Below, one piece after another: positions 1 through 6,987 of a stretch of 64,000 nt of DNA (within the stretch, counting starts at the first letter, position 1; every line of letters begins with the position of its first letter). Source of the stretch: G963422275 sp963422275 (GTDB lineage Bacteria; Pseudomonadota; Alphaproteobacteria; Rhodobacterales; Rhodobacteraceae); NCBI GenBank assembly GCA_963422275.1, contig OY729418.1, positions 3,534,001 through 3,598,000 of the forward strand, written 5' to 3'. A model generated the notes under the pieces. The model did no database searches. It saw only the letters and a program-made list of their open reading frames with translations, and had not been told where the DNA came from. A program made the translations under genes and the position numbers.

Positions 1-1
1 T

Positions 2-250
2 GCTGCGATCTTTGATTTGCCGACGGCGCTCTACCTTAGTGCCGTCGTGCTCGCAGACGGCATTATACTCGGGCAGTTCCCCGCCGACCGGAGCGAAAAC
101 CCTGACAGGTTCGGTTTTTTGATGGAAGAGGGAAATCCCCTAAAGGAATGCATCGACGCAGCCCTTGCCGAGATGAAAGCCGACGGGGCTTTGGCAGCCA
201 TTGAGGCCGAATGGCTGCAGGAAACCGCGGGCGTCCCGGTAATAAAGTAA
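2..250 (+). CDS. Amino-acid ABC transporter substrate-binding protein, C-terminal end (5' truncated)
   Basis: The open frame enters from the left edge and stops with TAA at 248-250, leaving 82 residues. The segment reads like the last lobe of a periplasmic polar amino-acid binding protein (SBP family 3): a stretch around 'LGQFPADRSENPDRFGF' followed by '...CIDAALAEMKADG...IEAEWL', the usual C-terminal 'vnkaLaelkadGtl..i..kWf' helix pattern. It lies 13 bp upstream of a His/Glu/Gln-type permease and an ATPase on the same strand, which fits one transporter operon. The ligand cannot be told from this fragment. Confidence 0.8.
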   Translation, partial: AAIFDLPTALYLSAVVLADGIILGQFPADRSENPDRFGFLMEEGNPLKECIDAALAEMKADGALAAIEAEWLQETAGVPVIK

Positions 251-263
251 ACATTGTCGCGGA

Positions 264-1085
264 ATGGGTGCGCAACTAACCGCGCGGCAACTCCACGACC
301 GAAAAGTGCGCCGCCGCAGCACCGCGATTGCGGCGGCGAGCACAGGTGGTGCGCTTATTGCACTCATCATCCTTGTGCCCATGGCAGAAGGGTGGAAGCG
401 AGTGCAAAACAGCTTTTTCAATCTGGAAGTTCTGGTACAAACCTTTCCCAAGCTACTTCAGGCGTTTCTTCTTGACATCTTGATCTTTTTCTGGTGTGCG
501 CCTGCAATCGCGGCTCTTGGACTGATAATCGCGCTACTCAGGGATGCGCGCGCTCCTGCGTTGTTTCCTTTGCGGATCTTTGGTGTCTTGTACACCGACA
601 TCTTTCGTGGTATTCCGGTCATCCTCGTCGTTTACCTCGTCGGATTCGGTGTTCCGGGCCTTGGACTTCAGCGACCATGGAACAGTCCCTACATCTGGGG
701 GTCATTGGCACTCATCCTGACCTACTCGGCCTACGTGGCGGAAATCTATCGATCAGGGATCGAATCGATCCATGAGAGCCAGCGAGCAGCGGGGAAATCC
801 CTCGGTCTCAACAGCATTGATGTGATGGTGTTCGTGATATTGCCGCAGGCGCTTCGTCGGGTTGTTCCCGCGAACATGAACATGCTTATTGCATTGCAAA
901 AAGACGTTGCGTTGCTTTCGTTCATCGGGCCTGTGGAAATCCTGCGCCAAGCTGCAGTGTTTAAATCATTGCTGGCAAACTTCACACCATATGTTGGAGC
1001 CGCGATCATTTTCTTGATGGTAACGGTGCCTGCTACGCGATTTGCGGATCATTTGATCGCGAAGCAGAATCGAGCGCGCAGTTAG
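264..1085 (+). CDS. Polar amino-acid ABC transporter permease
   Basis: This 273-residue inner-membrane protein has hydrophobic segments near residues 25-45, 65-90, 105-125 and 145-165 and at the C-terminus. It carries the EAA-type loop that docks to the ATPase ('AGKSLGLN' followed by 'ILPQALRR', about residues 172-195), typical of the HisM/GlnP class. The ATG at 264 follows the binding-protein stop by 13 bp. The stop TAG at 1083-1085 shares one base with the GTG of the ATPase gene, so the two are probably translationally coupled. The N-terminal ~20 residues are basic and polar, which is common in alphaproteobacterial members. The substrate is inferred to be a polar amino acid; which one is unknown. 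Confidence 0.88.
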   Translation: MGAQLTARQLHDRKVRRRSTAIAAASTGGALIALIILVPMAEGWKRVQNSFFNLEVLVQTFPKLLQAFLLDILIFFWCAPAIAALGLIIALLRDARAPALFPLRIFGVLYTDIFRGIPVILVVYLVGFGVPGLGLQRPWNSPYIWGSLALILTYSAYVAEIYRSGIESIHESQRAAGKSLGLNSIDVMVFVILPQALRRVVPANMNMLIALQKDVALLSFIGPVEILRQAAVFKSLLANFTPYVGAAIIFLMVTVPATRFADHLIAKQNRARS

Positions 1086-1813
1086 TGCTCAAGCTGCAAA
1101 TTGTCGGTCTGCGGAAGACATTTTCTGGTGACTGTGTGCTTGACGGAATCGACTTGGGAGTTGAGGGAGGCGAGACGGTCTGTCTGATTGGTGCTTCGGG
1201 AAGCGGAAAGTCGACTTTGTTGCGTTGCCTGAATCTTCTCGAGCCAATCGACGACGGTCACATCTATCTGGACGGTGCCGACATTTCCGTTCCTGGTTTG
1301 GACCCGGAGCCGGTGCGACAGCGCATCGGCTTGGTCTTTCAAAGTTACAACCTTTTTCCACACATGACTGCCTTGGAAAATGTTCAACTCGCGCCTAGGC
1401 GGGTCCATCGCCGGTCACGCGCGGAACTTTCCATAGAGATTGGCGCCCTGTTCGAACGATTCGGGCTTTCCAAACATATGCATCACTATCCTGATCAACT
1501 GTCGGGTGGGCAGCAACAACGGGTTGCTATCGTCCGCGCGCTGGCAATGAAGCCGGAAGTCATGCTATTCGACGAAGTAACGTCAGCTCTCGACCCTGAA
1601 TTGGTTGCTGACGTGCTTGATGTTCTTCGCCAACTCCGCAGCCAGCGCATGACGATGATCATCGCGACTCACGAGATGGGATTCGCCCGTGAGGCGGCGG
1701 ATAGGGTTTGCGTGTTGCATGACGGTCAAATTATTGAATCCGGCCCGCCTGCCGAAATCTTCTTGAATCCAAGGACAGTGAGAGCCAGGGAATTCTTGGC
1801 GGCGGTTCTGTAG
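1085..1813 (+). CDS. Polar amino-acid ABC transporter ATP-binding protein
   Basis: A 242-residue ABC ATPase of the GlnQ/HisP class. Visible motifs are Walker A GASGSGKS (about residues 36-43), the Q-loop 'VFQSYNLFPH', signature LSGGQQQR, Walker B 'VMLFDEVTSALDPE' and the H-loop 'ATHEMGFAR'. The start is a GTG at 1085 overlapping the permease stop (TAGTG). It energises the upstream permease and binding protein. No terminator hairpin with a T-run was seen directly after the gene; what follows is IS debris. Confidence 0.92.
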   Translation: MLKLQIVGLRKTFSGDCVLDGIDLGVEGGETVCLIGASGSGKSTLLRCLNLLEPIDDGHIYLDGADISVPGLDPEPVRQRIGLVFQSYNLFPHMTALENVQLAPRRVHRRSRAELSIEIGALFERFGLSKHMHHYPDQLSGGQQQRVAIVRALAMKPEVMLFDEVTSALDPELVADVLDVLRQLRSQRMTMIIATHEMGFAREAADRVCVLHDGQIIESGPPAEIFLNPRTVRAREFLAAVL

Positions 1814-1902
1814 CGATCACACTGGACACCCCGGGCTGTTCAGAACACAATCCCTGTCTCAGCTGAACGATCCCGGGTGGTGGCGCTCAACGATCCTATG
1901 CC

Positions 1903-2095
1903 AAGACTGCTGCGCAATGCGCCCCCGGCCATGAACATGTCGCACCGAGCGCGTGGGTCCCGACAGCATCCTGCGAAAGGTCGGCGCCCTGATGAACTGG
2001 CTGTGCTTGGCGGCGGTTCTCAGCCCGGGGCACGCGCTTGGCCGCCACCGTCATGAAGATATCGATTTGGCTCTTTCTTGATTGCGCGGGGACGA
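1903..2095. pseudogene. Rearranged remnant of an IS5-type transposase N-terminus
   Basis: The plus strand at about 1949-2030 encodes 'RVGPDSILRKVGALMNW', and the minus strand just after (about 2040-2095) encodes 'QIDIFMTVAAKRV'. Both match the start of the transposase whose remnants also lie at 19.5 kb ('MDFFIAASAERV', 'GSVLRKVAILIDWQRL') and 46.2 kb. The preceding 'TGCTGCGCAATGCGCCC' resembles the terminal sequence seen at 19.49 kb. The two pieces now point in opposite directions, so the element has been broken and partly inverted. Confidence 0.55.
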
Positions 2096-2569
2096 GATCG
2101 AGGAAACGGGCCGGCTCGAACATTTATCCAGACAGCGGATGGCGGCGCCGACTGCTCACGGTCTAGATGTGGAAACCGCTCTGAACCCGTTTCCCCTTGA
2201 GCTAGTTCAGCGTCTTGTGGCTCTCCCTGATCACTGTGGCGTCGGGGGGGGGGGGGGGGGGGACAGCTGGAGCTTGCGTGGAGACCAGCGGTTCGAGAAC
2301 GCGCAAGCACCTCACGCGTGTTGTACGCCAGTCAGCCCGCCGACGCTGAAAGCCGCTCCTAGAACACCTTGGATCCCACAACGCAACCTCTTGGCATTCC
2401 ATTGCCTGCACATGCAAATCACGAATCGGTCTTCATGAATAATAGAGTGCTAGCGTCTATCTGCAATATAGGATGTGTCCACAACCCTTATTCTGGTGCA
2501 GGCTCGCGAACGGCAGTTACGTTGCTTGGTTTGACAGATGCTCGTCGTTTTTTCCTTCTAGCGGCGGTG
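2096..2569. other. Gene-free stretch with no recognisable product
   Basis: Short open frames occur on both strands but none resembles a known family, and the long G tract at 2244-2262 generates spurious polyproline or polyglycine in all frames. It sits between two transposase remnants and is probably decayed mobile DNA. Confidence 0.5.
2244..2262. repeat. Homopolymeric G19 tract
   Basis: Nineteen consecutive G residues on the plus strand. It is the longest of three G/C homopolymers in the window (others at 34572-34581 and 40948-40961). Unlike those, it does not lie in a recognisable gene. The exact length is uncertain because such tracts slip both in vivo and during sequencing. Confidence 0.8.
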
Positions 2570-2576
2570 CGAATCA

Positions 2577-2995
2577 TGAGAACAGGATGCTGCCATTCCA
2601 AGCGGCCCACTTTAGCTCGCCTCGCATCCAGTGTGCACTCAGCGTGCCACGCGCGATGTTTAGATCCCGACGGCGCATCGCCACAAGGCTCTCCAGATTC
2701 TCTAGGCAACGCATTGTCGCTAGGGCACCTTGGCCGCCCTTCAGCGACAGAACGCCACCGTCTCAGCCGCCGGCCGCTGCGCGTGCATCGCGCCGGCGGT
2801 CACCACGCTCCCCTTGAAGTTGTGCGGGTTCGGAAGAGCTGGCATCGCCGCGGTCTCGATCGACATGCCGTTCGCCCGAACTTGGCCTAGGGTTAGCCGC
2901 GCCTGCGCCGCGAAGACGAACATCAGATGCACCGGACTACGCGCCGTAGCGTCATCGAATGAGCGCTGCAGTACCTTGCCATCGATCGGCGGTGA
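2577..2995 (-). pseudogene. ISAs1-family transposase remnant
   Basis: The minus strand encodes 'PPIDGKVLQRSFD' and 'LTLGQVRANGMSIET' and then 'FKGSVVTAGAMHAQRPAAE', which follow the catalytic core of ISAs1-family transposases (AIDGK..., LGQV..., ...VTIDAMGTQ). In this copy the second Asp region is mutated (AGAMH). Downstream 'MRRRDLNIARGTL...RGELKWAAWN' matches the family's C-terminal motif. The segment between the two blocks is missing and the frame is interrupted, so it is a dead fragment. Confidence 0.6.
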
Positions 2996-3127
2996 ACGGG
3001 CCGAGAGAACGCGCCGCGGAAACGGCTCCCTGCATCTCTGTATGCCAACGCATCCCTCGCTGCCGGAAACGAGCAAGGGAGCGCAATGACCGCCATCTTG
3101 TGAGATCGTGGGCGTGTCGTTGCCGCA

Positions 3128-3241
3128 CGCCTAGGGTCCTCGGCTCCTTGAAGAGAAACAGGACAATCCTGCCTCTGCTTTGTTGCTTGCAGGCACTTTG
3201 CGCCACCGGAGGGGAAATGGAATTTTTCAAAAGCGATTGCC
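3128..3241. repeat. Copy A of a dispersed intergenic repeat (also at 53390-53517)
   Basis: Shared blocks with copy B include 'AACAGGACAATCCTG', 'TTGCGCCACC' and 'ATTTTTCAAA...GATTGCC' in the same order, with a 12-bp length difference in the middle. It contains a small palindrome CAGGA-CAA-TCCTG. Copy A ends about 75 bp before the bamE-like start codon. Confidence 0.6.
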
Positions 3242-3315
3242 ATGTAGAAGACTGGACAAATATTGACGGAGGTAGGGTGTGGAATTATAGTCGGCGCGAA
3301 CAAGGAGTTTTAAAC

Positions 3316-3777
3316 ATGAGCTTGGACTTCTGGCGAGCAGCGCTGTCAGTCGCGCTTGTAGGTGCTATTGGATTAAGCGCGTGCACGAACAATCAGAAAA
3401 GTCACGGCTATGCTCCCGATGATTCGGACCTGGCGGAAATCGAGGTTGGAATTTCAAAAAAGAACGATGTCATTGCCGCGGCGGGGCAACCTGTCGTTCG
3501 AAACATTCATTACGGCGAATCTTGGTTTTACGTCAGCACACAATTCAGCGGCATAGGATTCGAGCGTAGCAAAATCGTTGACCGCGAGATTGTTGCCGTT
3601 TCGTTCGATAACAATGAATTGGTGTCCAACGTCGAACGCTATGGACTCGATGACGGTCGAGTGGTGGCGCTTTCGCGCCGCGTCACTGAAACCAACCTCG
3701 GGCGGCTTTCGGTAATCGAGCAACTCCTGCGCAGCCTAGGCCGTATCGATCCAACTGAACTTCTCGACCGCAACTGA
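3316..3777 (+). CDS. BamE/SmpA-like outer-membrane lipoprotein
   Basis: The 153-residue product starts with a lipoprotein signal peptide whose lipobox is LSAC, making Cys23 the acylated residue. The mature part contains the BamE-like core 'IEVGISKKNDVIAAAGQPV' and 'ESWFYVSTQFSGIGF' with the expected G-x-P turn and the 'v.FD.n..v...' strand near the end. In the known family the protein is an accessory lipoprotein of the BAM complex that folds outer-membrane proteins. The ATG at 3316 is preceded by AAGGAG at 3302-3307. The frame stays open upstream for 350 bp, but that part crosses the dispersed repeat and lacks a signal sequence, so I reject the longer start. It converges with msrB. Confidence 0.82.
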   Translation: MSLDFWRAALSVALVGAIGLSACTNNQKSHGYAPDDSDLAEIEVGISKKNDVIAAAGQPVVRNIHYGESWFYVSTQFSGIGFERSKIVDREIVAVSFDNNELVSNVERYGLDDGRVVALSRRVTETNLGRLSVIEQLLRSLGRIDPTELLDRN

Positions 3778-3790
3778 TTCTAAAATTGGG

Positions 3791-4192
3791 CTAATTCTCG
3801 CGAGATCTGAAGGAAAGCGCAACTCCGTTTATGCAATAGCGCAACCCGGTTGGCTTAGGTCCGTCTGGGAACACATGCCCTAGATGCGCGTCGCAACAGT
3901 TGCAGAAGACTTCGATTCTCTTTTGAAAGAGTAACGAGCGATCCTCCCGTTCGCCAATTACAGTGTCGTTGATCGGTGCCCAAAAAGATGGCCAACCAGT
4001 CCCTGAATTGAACTTCGCCGAAGAGTCGAACAGTTCCACGTCGCAGCAGATGCACCTGAAAACACCAGGGGCCTTGGGAAAGTTGTCATTCGTGTAAGGC
4101 CTTTCCGTAGCCGCCTTGCGAGTGACTTTGTAAGACAGGTCAGATAGCTGCTCGCGCCACTCCATGTCCGACTTGGAAATTTTTTCATTCAT
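3791..4192 (-). CDS. msrB: Peptide-methionine (R)-S-oxide reductase MsrB
   Basis: This 133-residue protein matches MsrB from end to end. Two zinc CxxC pairs are visible (Cys47/Cys50 and Cys97/Cys100), along with the 'NSGTGWPSFW' substrate loop and the catalytic Cys120 in 'RYCING'. Most MsrBs have RYCxNS at that point; here the Ser is replaced by Gly, a mild deviation. It reduces methionine-R-sulfoxide in proteins and is likely cytoplasmic, since no signal peptide is seen. It ends 14 bp from the convergent bamE-like gene and is divergent from the olsB-like gene, with about 100 bp between them that holds a perfect inverted repeat. Confidence 0.93.
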   Translation of the reverse strand: MNEKISKSDMEWREQLSDLSYKVTRKAATERPYTNDNFPKAPGVFRCICCDVELFDSSAKFNSGTGWPSFWAPINDTVIGEREDRSLLFQKRIEVFCNCCDAHLGHVFPDGPKPTGLRYCINGVALSFRSREN

Positions 4193-4253
4193 TTTTGTTC
4201 TCGCTGTCAGATCATTGGCACAAAGGTGAGGGAAATTATAAGCGTTTCAAAAA

Positions 4254-4275
4254 AAGATCAAAGGGGTTTGATCTT
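4254..4275. promoter_or_regulatory. Perfect 9-bp inverted repeat in the msrB / olsB-like divergent region
   Basis: AAGATCAAA and TTTGATCTT are separated by GGGG. The repeat lies 23 bp upstream of the olsB-like ATG at 4299. No T-run follows, so a terminator is unlikely; an operator or an mRNA 5' hairpin is possible. A lone CTGTCA half-site at 4204-4209 resembles half a Pho box, which would suit phosphate control of ornithine-lipid synthesis, but a full box is not present. Confidence 0.4.
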
Positions 4276-4298
4276 CGAAGTGGTACAGGGCATTGTAC

Positions 4299-5276
4299 AT
4301 GATCCAGCTAAGAAAACCTAGATTCAGAGTCCGGGTCGCGGAGACGGGCGAAGACATCCGCAGGGCGCAGCGGTTACGATATCAAACTTTTGTGGCACGT
4401 AACCTGCCGAGGTTCGATCCGAAGGGTCTGGACCAAGACAAGTTTGACGAAAAATGCCTCCATGTGCTGGTGGAAGAGCTTCGGACTGGCGAGCTTATGT
4501 GCTGCTTCAGGCTAATGCCGCTAGAAAGTGGAAAAGAGATCGAAAGAACTTATTCGGCGCAGTTCTACGAACTTTCGAGGCTTAAATCGTATGATCGGGA
4601 GATGGTGGAGATGGGGCGATTCTGCATAAAGCAAGGTGTGCGCGATCCGGCAATAATCCGAATGGCATGGTCGGCGATGGCGCGCTTCGTGGAACGGCAC
4701 GATGTTGGGATGCTGTTCGGTTGCTCGTCATTCGATGGACTTGAGGCAGAGGCTTGCCTAGATGCGTTCGCGCTTTTGCGCGAACGATATATCGCCCCTC
4801 AAAAGTGGCTGCCCAAGATCAAGGCCCCGAACGTATTCAGGTTCGGCGCAAGTTTGATCAACAGGCGACCGAACATGGGGCTTGCCAAAAAGATGATGCC
4901 CCCGCTCTTGAAGTCATACCTCTTGCTAGGCGGCAAGGTTTCGGATCACGCGGTGGTAGACAATGATTTGTCGACACTGCATGTGTTTACGGGAGTGGAT
5001 GTCAGTGCGGTTCCGCCGATCAGGGCGCGAACACTGCGCATAAACGCCGGACTGGTTGCCCAGATAGCAGTAATCCATGCACGGCCGCGGAACGGGCTGA
5101 AGATTGAGAAAGCTGGATTTGCGATTAACCGCCCGTATGGCTCATATGCCGCGAAACCCGCCCGACAACTTCTTGTCTCGAATAATCGAAATCATGTCCC
5201 TTCGGCTTACGAGCGATCGCGCGACGGACCGCCGCGACAACTGGGCCGTCGTCCGTCTCATGGCGACGCAGGATAG
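4299..5276 (+). CDS. OlsB-like ornithine N-acyltransferase (GNAT fold)
   Basis: Residues 1-250 match the OlsB / hemolysin-like acyltransferases: 'AQRLRYQTFVARNLP', 'FDEKCLHVLVEE', 'CFRLMP', 'EMGRFCIKQGVRDPAIIRMAW' with its middle part, and 'LFGCSSFDG'. The family transfers a 3-hydroxyacyl chain from acyl carrier protein to ornithine, the first step in ornithine-lipid synthesis. ATG 4299 sits 9-12 bp after an AGGG; an in-frame TTG at 4293 is also possible. The family usually ends soon after 'RTLRINAG' (about residue 250). Here the frame runs on for 70 more residues of unrelated composition and overlaps the 3' end of the convergent moaA by about 150 bp, suggesting a lost stop codon or a frameshift near the end. 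Confidence 0.78.
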   Translation: MIQLRKPRFRVRVAETGEDIRRAQRLRYQTFVARNLPRFDPKGLDQDKFDEKCLHVLVEELRTGELMCCFRLMPLESGKEIERTYSAQFYELSRLKSYDREMVEMGRFCIKQGVRDPAIIRMAWSAMARFVERHDVGMLFGCSSFDGLEAEACLDAFALLRERYIAPQKWLPKIKAPNVFRFGASLINRRPNMGLAKKMMPPLLKSYLLLGGKVSDHAVVDNDLSTLHVFTGVDVSAVPPIRARTLRINAGLVAQIAVIHARPRNGLKIEKAGFAINRPYGSYAAKPARQLLVSNNRNHVPSAYERSRDGPPRQLGRRPSHGDAG

Positions 5277-6147
5277 CTCGCAAGTCAGCTTTGTCCTCCT
5301 GCCCCAAGCACATGAACAGTTCTCCTGTGCAAGTGAGTCTGACTCGGTTGCAACTCTCGCAGAAATTGTGGCTAAGCGGCGTGATGAATCCGATCTTCTG
5401 CCCTGTTTCGGCAACCCGGACATATCTGGCCGGTCCTCCGGTTCGCTCTGCCAAGCCAATCAGACCGTATGCCTCCGCAATCCTGGAGCGCAGATCTGAA
5501 ATCGGCCAGAACTGCCCAATGCGATCTTCATTGCCGATGTCTCCCATGGGCATGACTTCGATGAATGTCAGGTCCATATCCATGTCACCGCACCAGGCGA
5601 TGAGCGAGAAGATCTCCTCTTCATTGAACCCCTTCAGGGCGACAGTGTTGATCTTTACGCGCAGTCCTGCCGCGCGAGCAGCATCGATTCCGTCAAGAAC
5701 TTGCGACAACCGTCCCCAGCGTGTGACCTTTGCGAACTTGCCGTCGTCCAGTGTGTCGAGCGACACATTGACCCTGCGGACACCGATATCGTAGAGTTGC
5801 TGTGCAAAGCGCTTTAGCTGGGAACCGTTGGTCGTGACCGTCAACTCTTTAAGATGACCAGAATCCAGATGCCGTGAAATCGACTCGAAGAACGACATTA
5901 TTCCTCGGCGCACCAGCGGCTCTCCTCCCGTAATCCGGAGCTTGCGCACTCCTAGGCCGATGAAAATGGAGCAGAGCCTGTCCAACTCCTCAAGGCTCAG
6001 CAACTCCTTCTTCGGGAGAAAAGTCATGTTTTCAGACATGCAATACACGCACCGGAAGTCGCAGCGATCTGTCACCGATACCCGCAGGTAGGAGATTTCC
6101 CGATCAAAGGGGTCAACTAGGGCGTGTAGGGCGTGCGCGTCGTGCAT
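5125..6147 (-). CDS. moaA: GTP 3',8-cyclase MoaA
   Basis: A 340-residue radical SAM enzyme for the first step of molybdenum cofactor synthesis (GTP to 3',8-cyclo-GTP). The N-terminal radical SAM cluster is Cys29/Cys33/Cys36 ('CDFRCVYC'), followed by 'ITGGEPLVRRG'. The second cluster is in 'FCESCNRVRLTCTGELFMCLG', read as C-x2-C-x13-C. The protein ends in the double glycine (HTGG) that is essential in this family, so its 3' end is credible even though it overlaps the extended end of the olsB-like frame. It is transcribed alone, divergent from the GPP34 gene. Confidence 0.95.
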   Translation of the reverse strand: MHDAHALHALVDPFDREISYLRVSVTDRCDFRCVYCMSENMTFLPKKELLSLEELDRLCSIFIGLGVRKLRITGGEPLVRRGIMSFFESISRHLDSGHLKELTVTTNGSQLKRFAQQLYDIGVRRVNVSLDTLDDGKFAKVTRWGRLSQVLDGIDAARAAGLRVKINTVALKGFNEEEIFSLIAWCGDMDMDLTFIEVMPMGDIGNEDRIGQFWPISDLRSRIAEAYGLIGLAERTGGPARYVRVAETGQKIGFITPLSHNFCESCNRVRLTCTGELFMCLGQEDKADLRAILRRHETDDGPVVAAVRRAIARKPKGHDFDYSRQEVVGRVSRHMSHTGG

Positions 6148-6292
6148 GCATCTCTATTACCTGAGAATGCGGCGAATGGCAAGTTGGGTGCCATTTCAAC
6201 GGAAATGCTGGATTGAACATCCGCCAAGGGTGTGCTAGTCATTTCCGCAGAACGGCGGACTCTACCAAAAATAGCTATGTGGGGAAACGCTG

Positions 6293-6943
6293 ATGCTGAG
6301 TTTTGCGGAAGAGATAATGCTTCTACTTCTGGAAGACGAGGACGGGCGGTTTGCGCACATTCCAGAGCTTTCCATACGGTGCATATTGTCAGGTGCCGTC
6401 TTGATGGACTTGGCATTGAAAAACAAGATCCAATCGAACCCCGATCGGATTTTGGTGACCGACTCGACTCCGACCGGCGACAGCATGCTTGATCCGTCGC
6501 TGCAAAAGATCGCCGATTCCAAAGAGGATCACAATGCGCGGTATTGGGTGGAGTTCAATGCCCGGGAGGGCGAGGCAATCCGCAGAAACGCACTCACGCG
6601 TCTGGTAGGCAAAGGAATACTGAAACAGGAAGATGACCGCTTTCTGTGGGTCTTTCGAACGAGGCGATATCCGATAATTGACGGTGAGGTCGATCGGGAG
6701 GTGAAGGGGCGGATATTCGGCATTATCTTCAGCGACGAAATTCCGGATCCGCGCGACATAGTGATTATCAGTCTTGTGGACGCGAGCGGGATTTTCAAGC
6801 ACTTGCTTTCTGAGAGGGAGCACAGGAGGGCCAGGGACCGGATCGATCGGGTTCGAAAGATGGATCTGATAGGTCAGGCTGTCACAGGCGCAGTCAGGGA
6901 GATCGAGGCATCGCTAGCCTTGGCGATGCATCGCCCGTTCTAG
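6293..6943 (+). CDS. GPP34 (GOLPH3/Vps74-like) family protein
   Basis: The 216-residue protein begins 'LSFAEEIMLLLLEDEDGRF', the diagnostic start of the GPP34 fold, and continues with 'CILSGAVLMDLAL', the hydrophobic hairpin segment, and a mostly helical C-terminus. In eukaryotes this fold binds phosphatidylinositol-4-phosphate on Golgi membranes and retains glycosyltransferases. Bacterial members are known but their role is unsettled. There is no signal peptide or membrane span, so it is probably cytoplasmic or peripheral. It sits between moaA and glmS (divergent and convergent respectively) with no obvious operon partner. Confidence 0.82.
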   Translation: MLSFAEEIMLLLLEDEDGRFAHIPELSIRCILSGAVLMDLALKNKIQSNPDRILVTDSTPTGDSMLDPSLQKIADSKEDHNARYWVEFNAREGEAIRRNALTRLVGKGILKQEDDRFLWVFRTRRYPIIDGEVDREVKGRIFGIIFSDEIPDPRDIVIISLVDASGIFKHLLSEREHRRARDRIDRVRKMDLIGQAVTGAVREIEASLALAMHRPF

Positions 6944-6987
6944 CCTAGGCGCGTCACTATTCGATTCCGGGCCGCCATGTATTAAGG

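Noticed and set aside
2959..3315. Extension of the bamE-like gene to a start at 2959
   Set aside because: The extra 119 codons cross ISAs1 debris and the dispersed repeat and would bury the lipoprotein signal peptide inside the protein.
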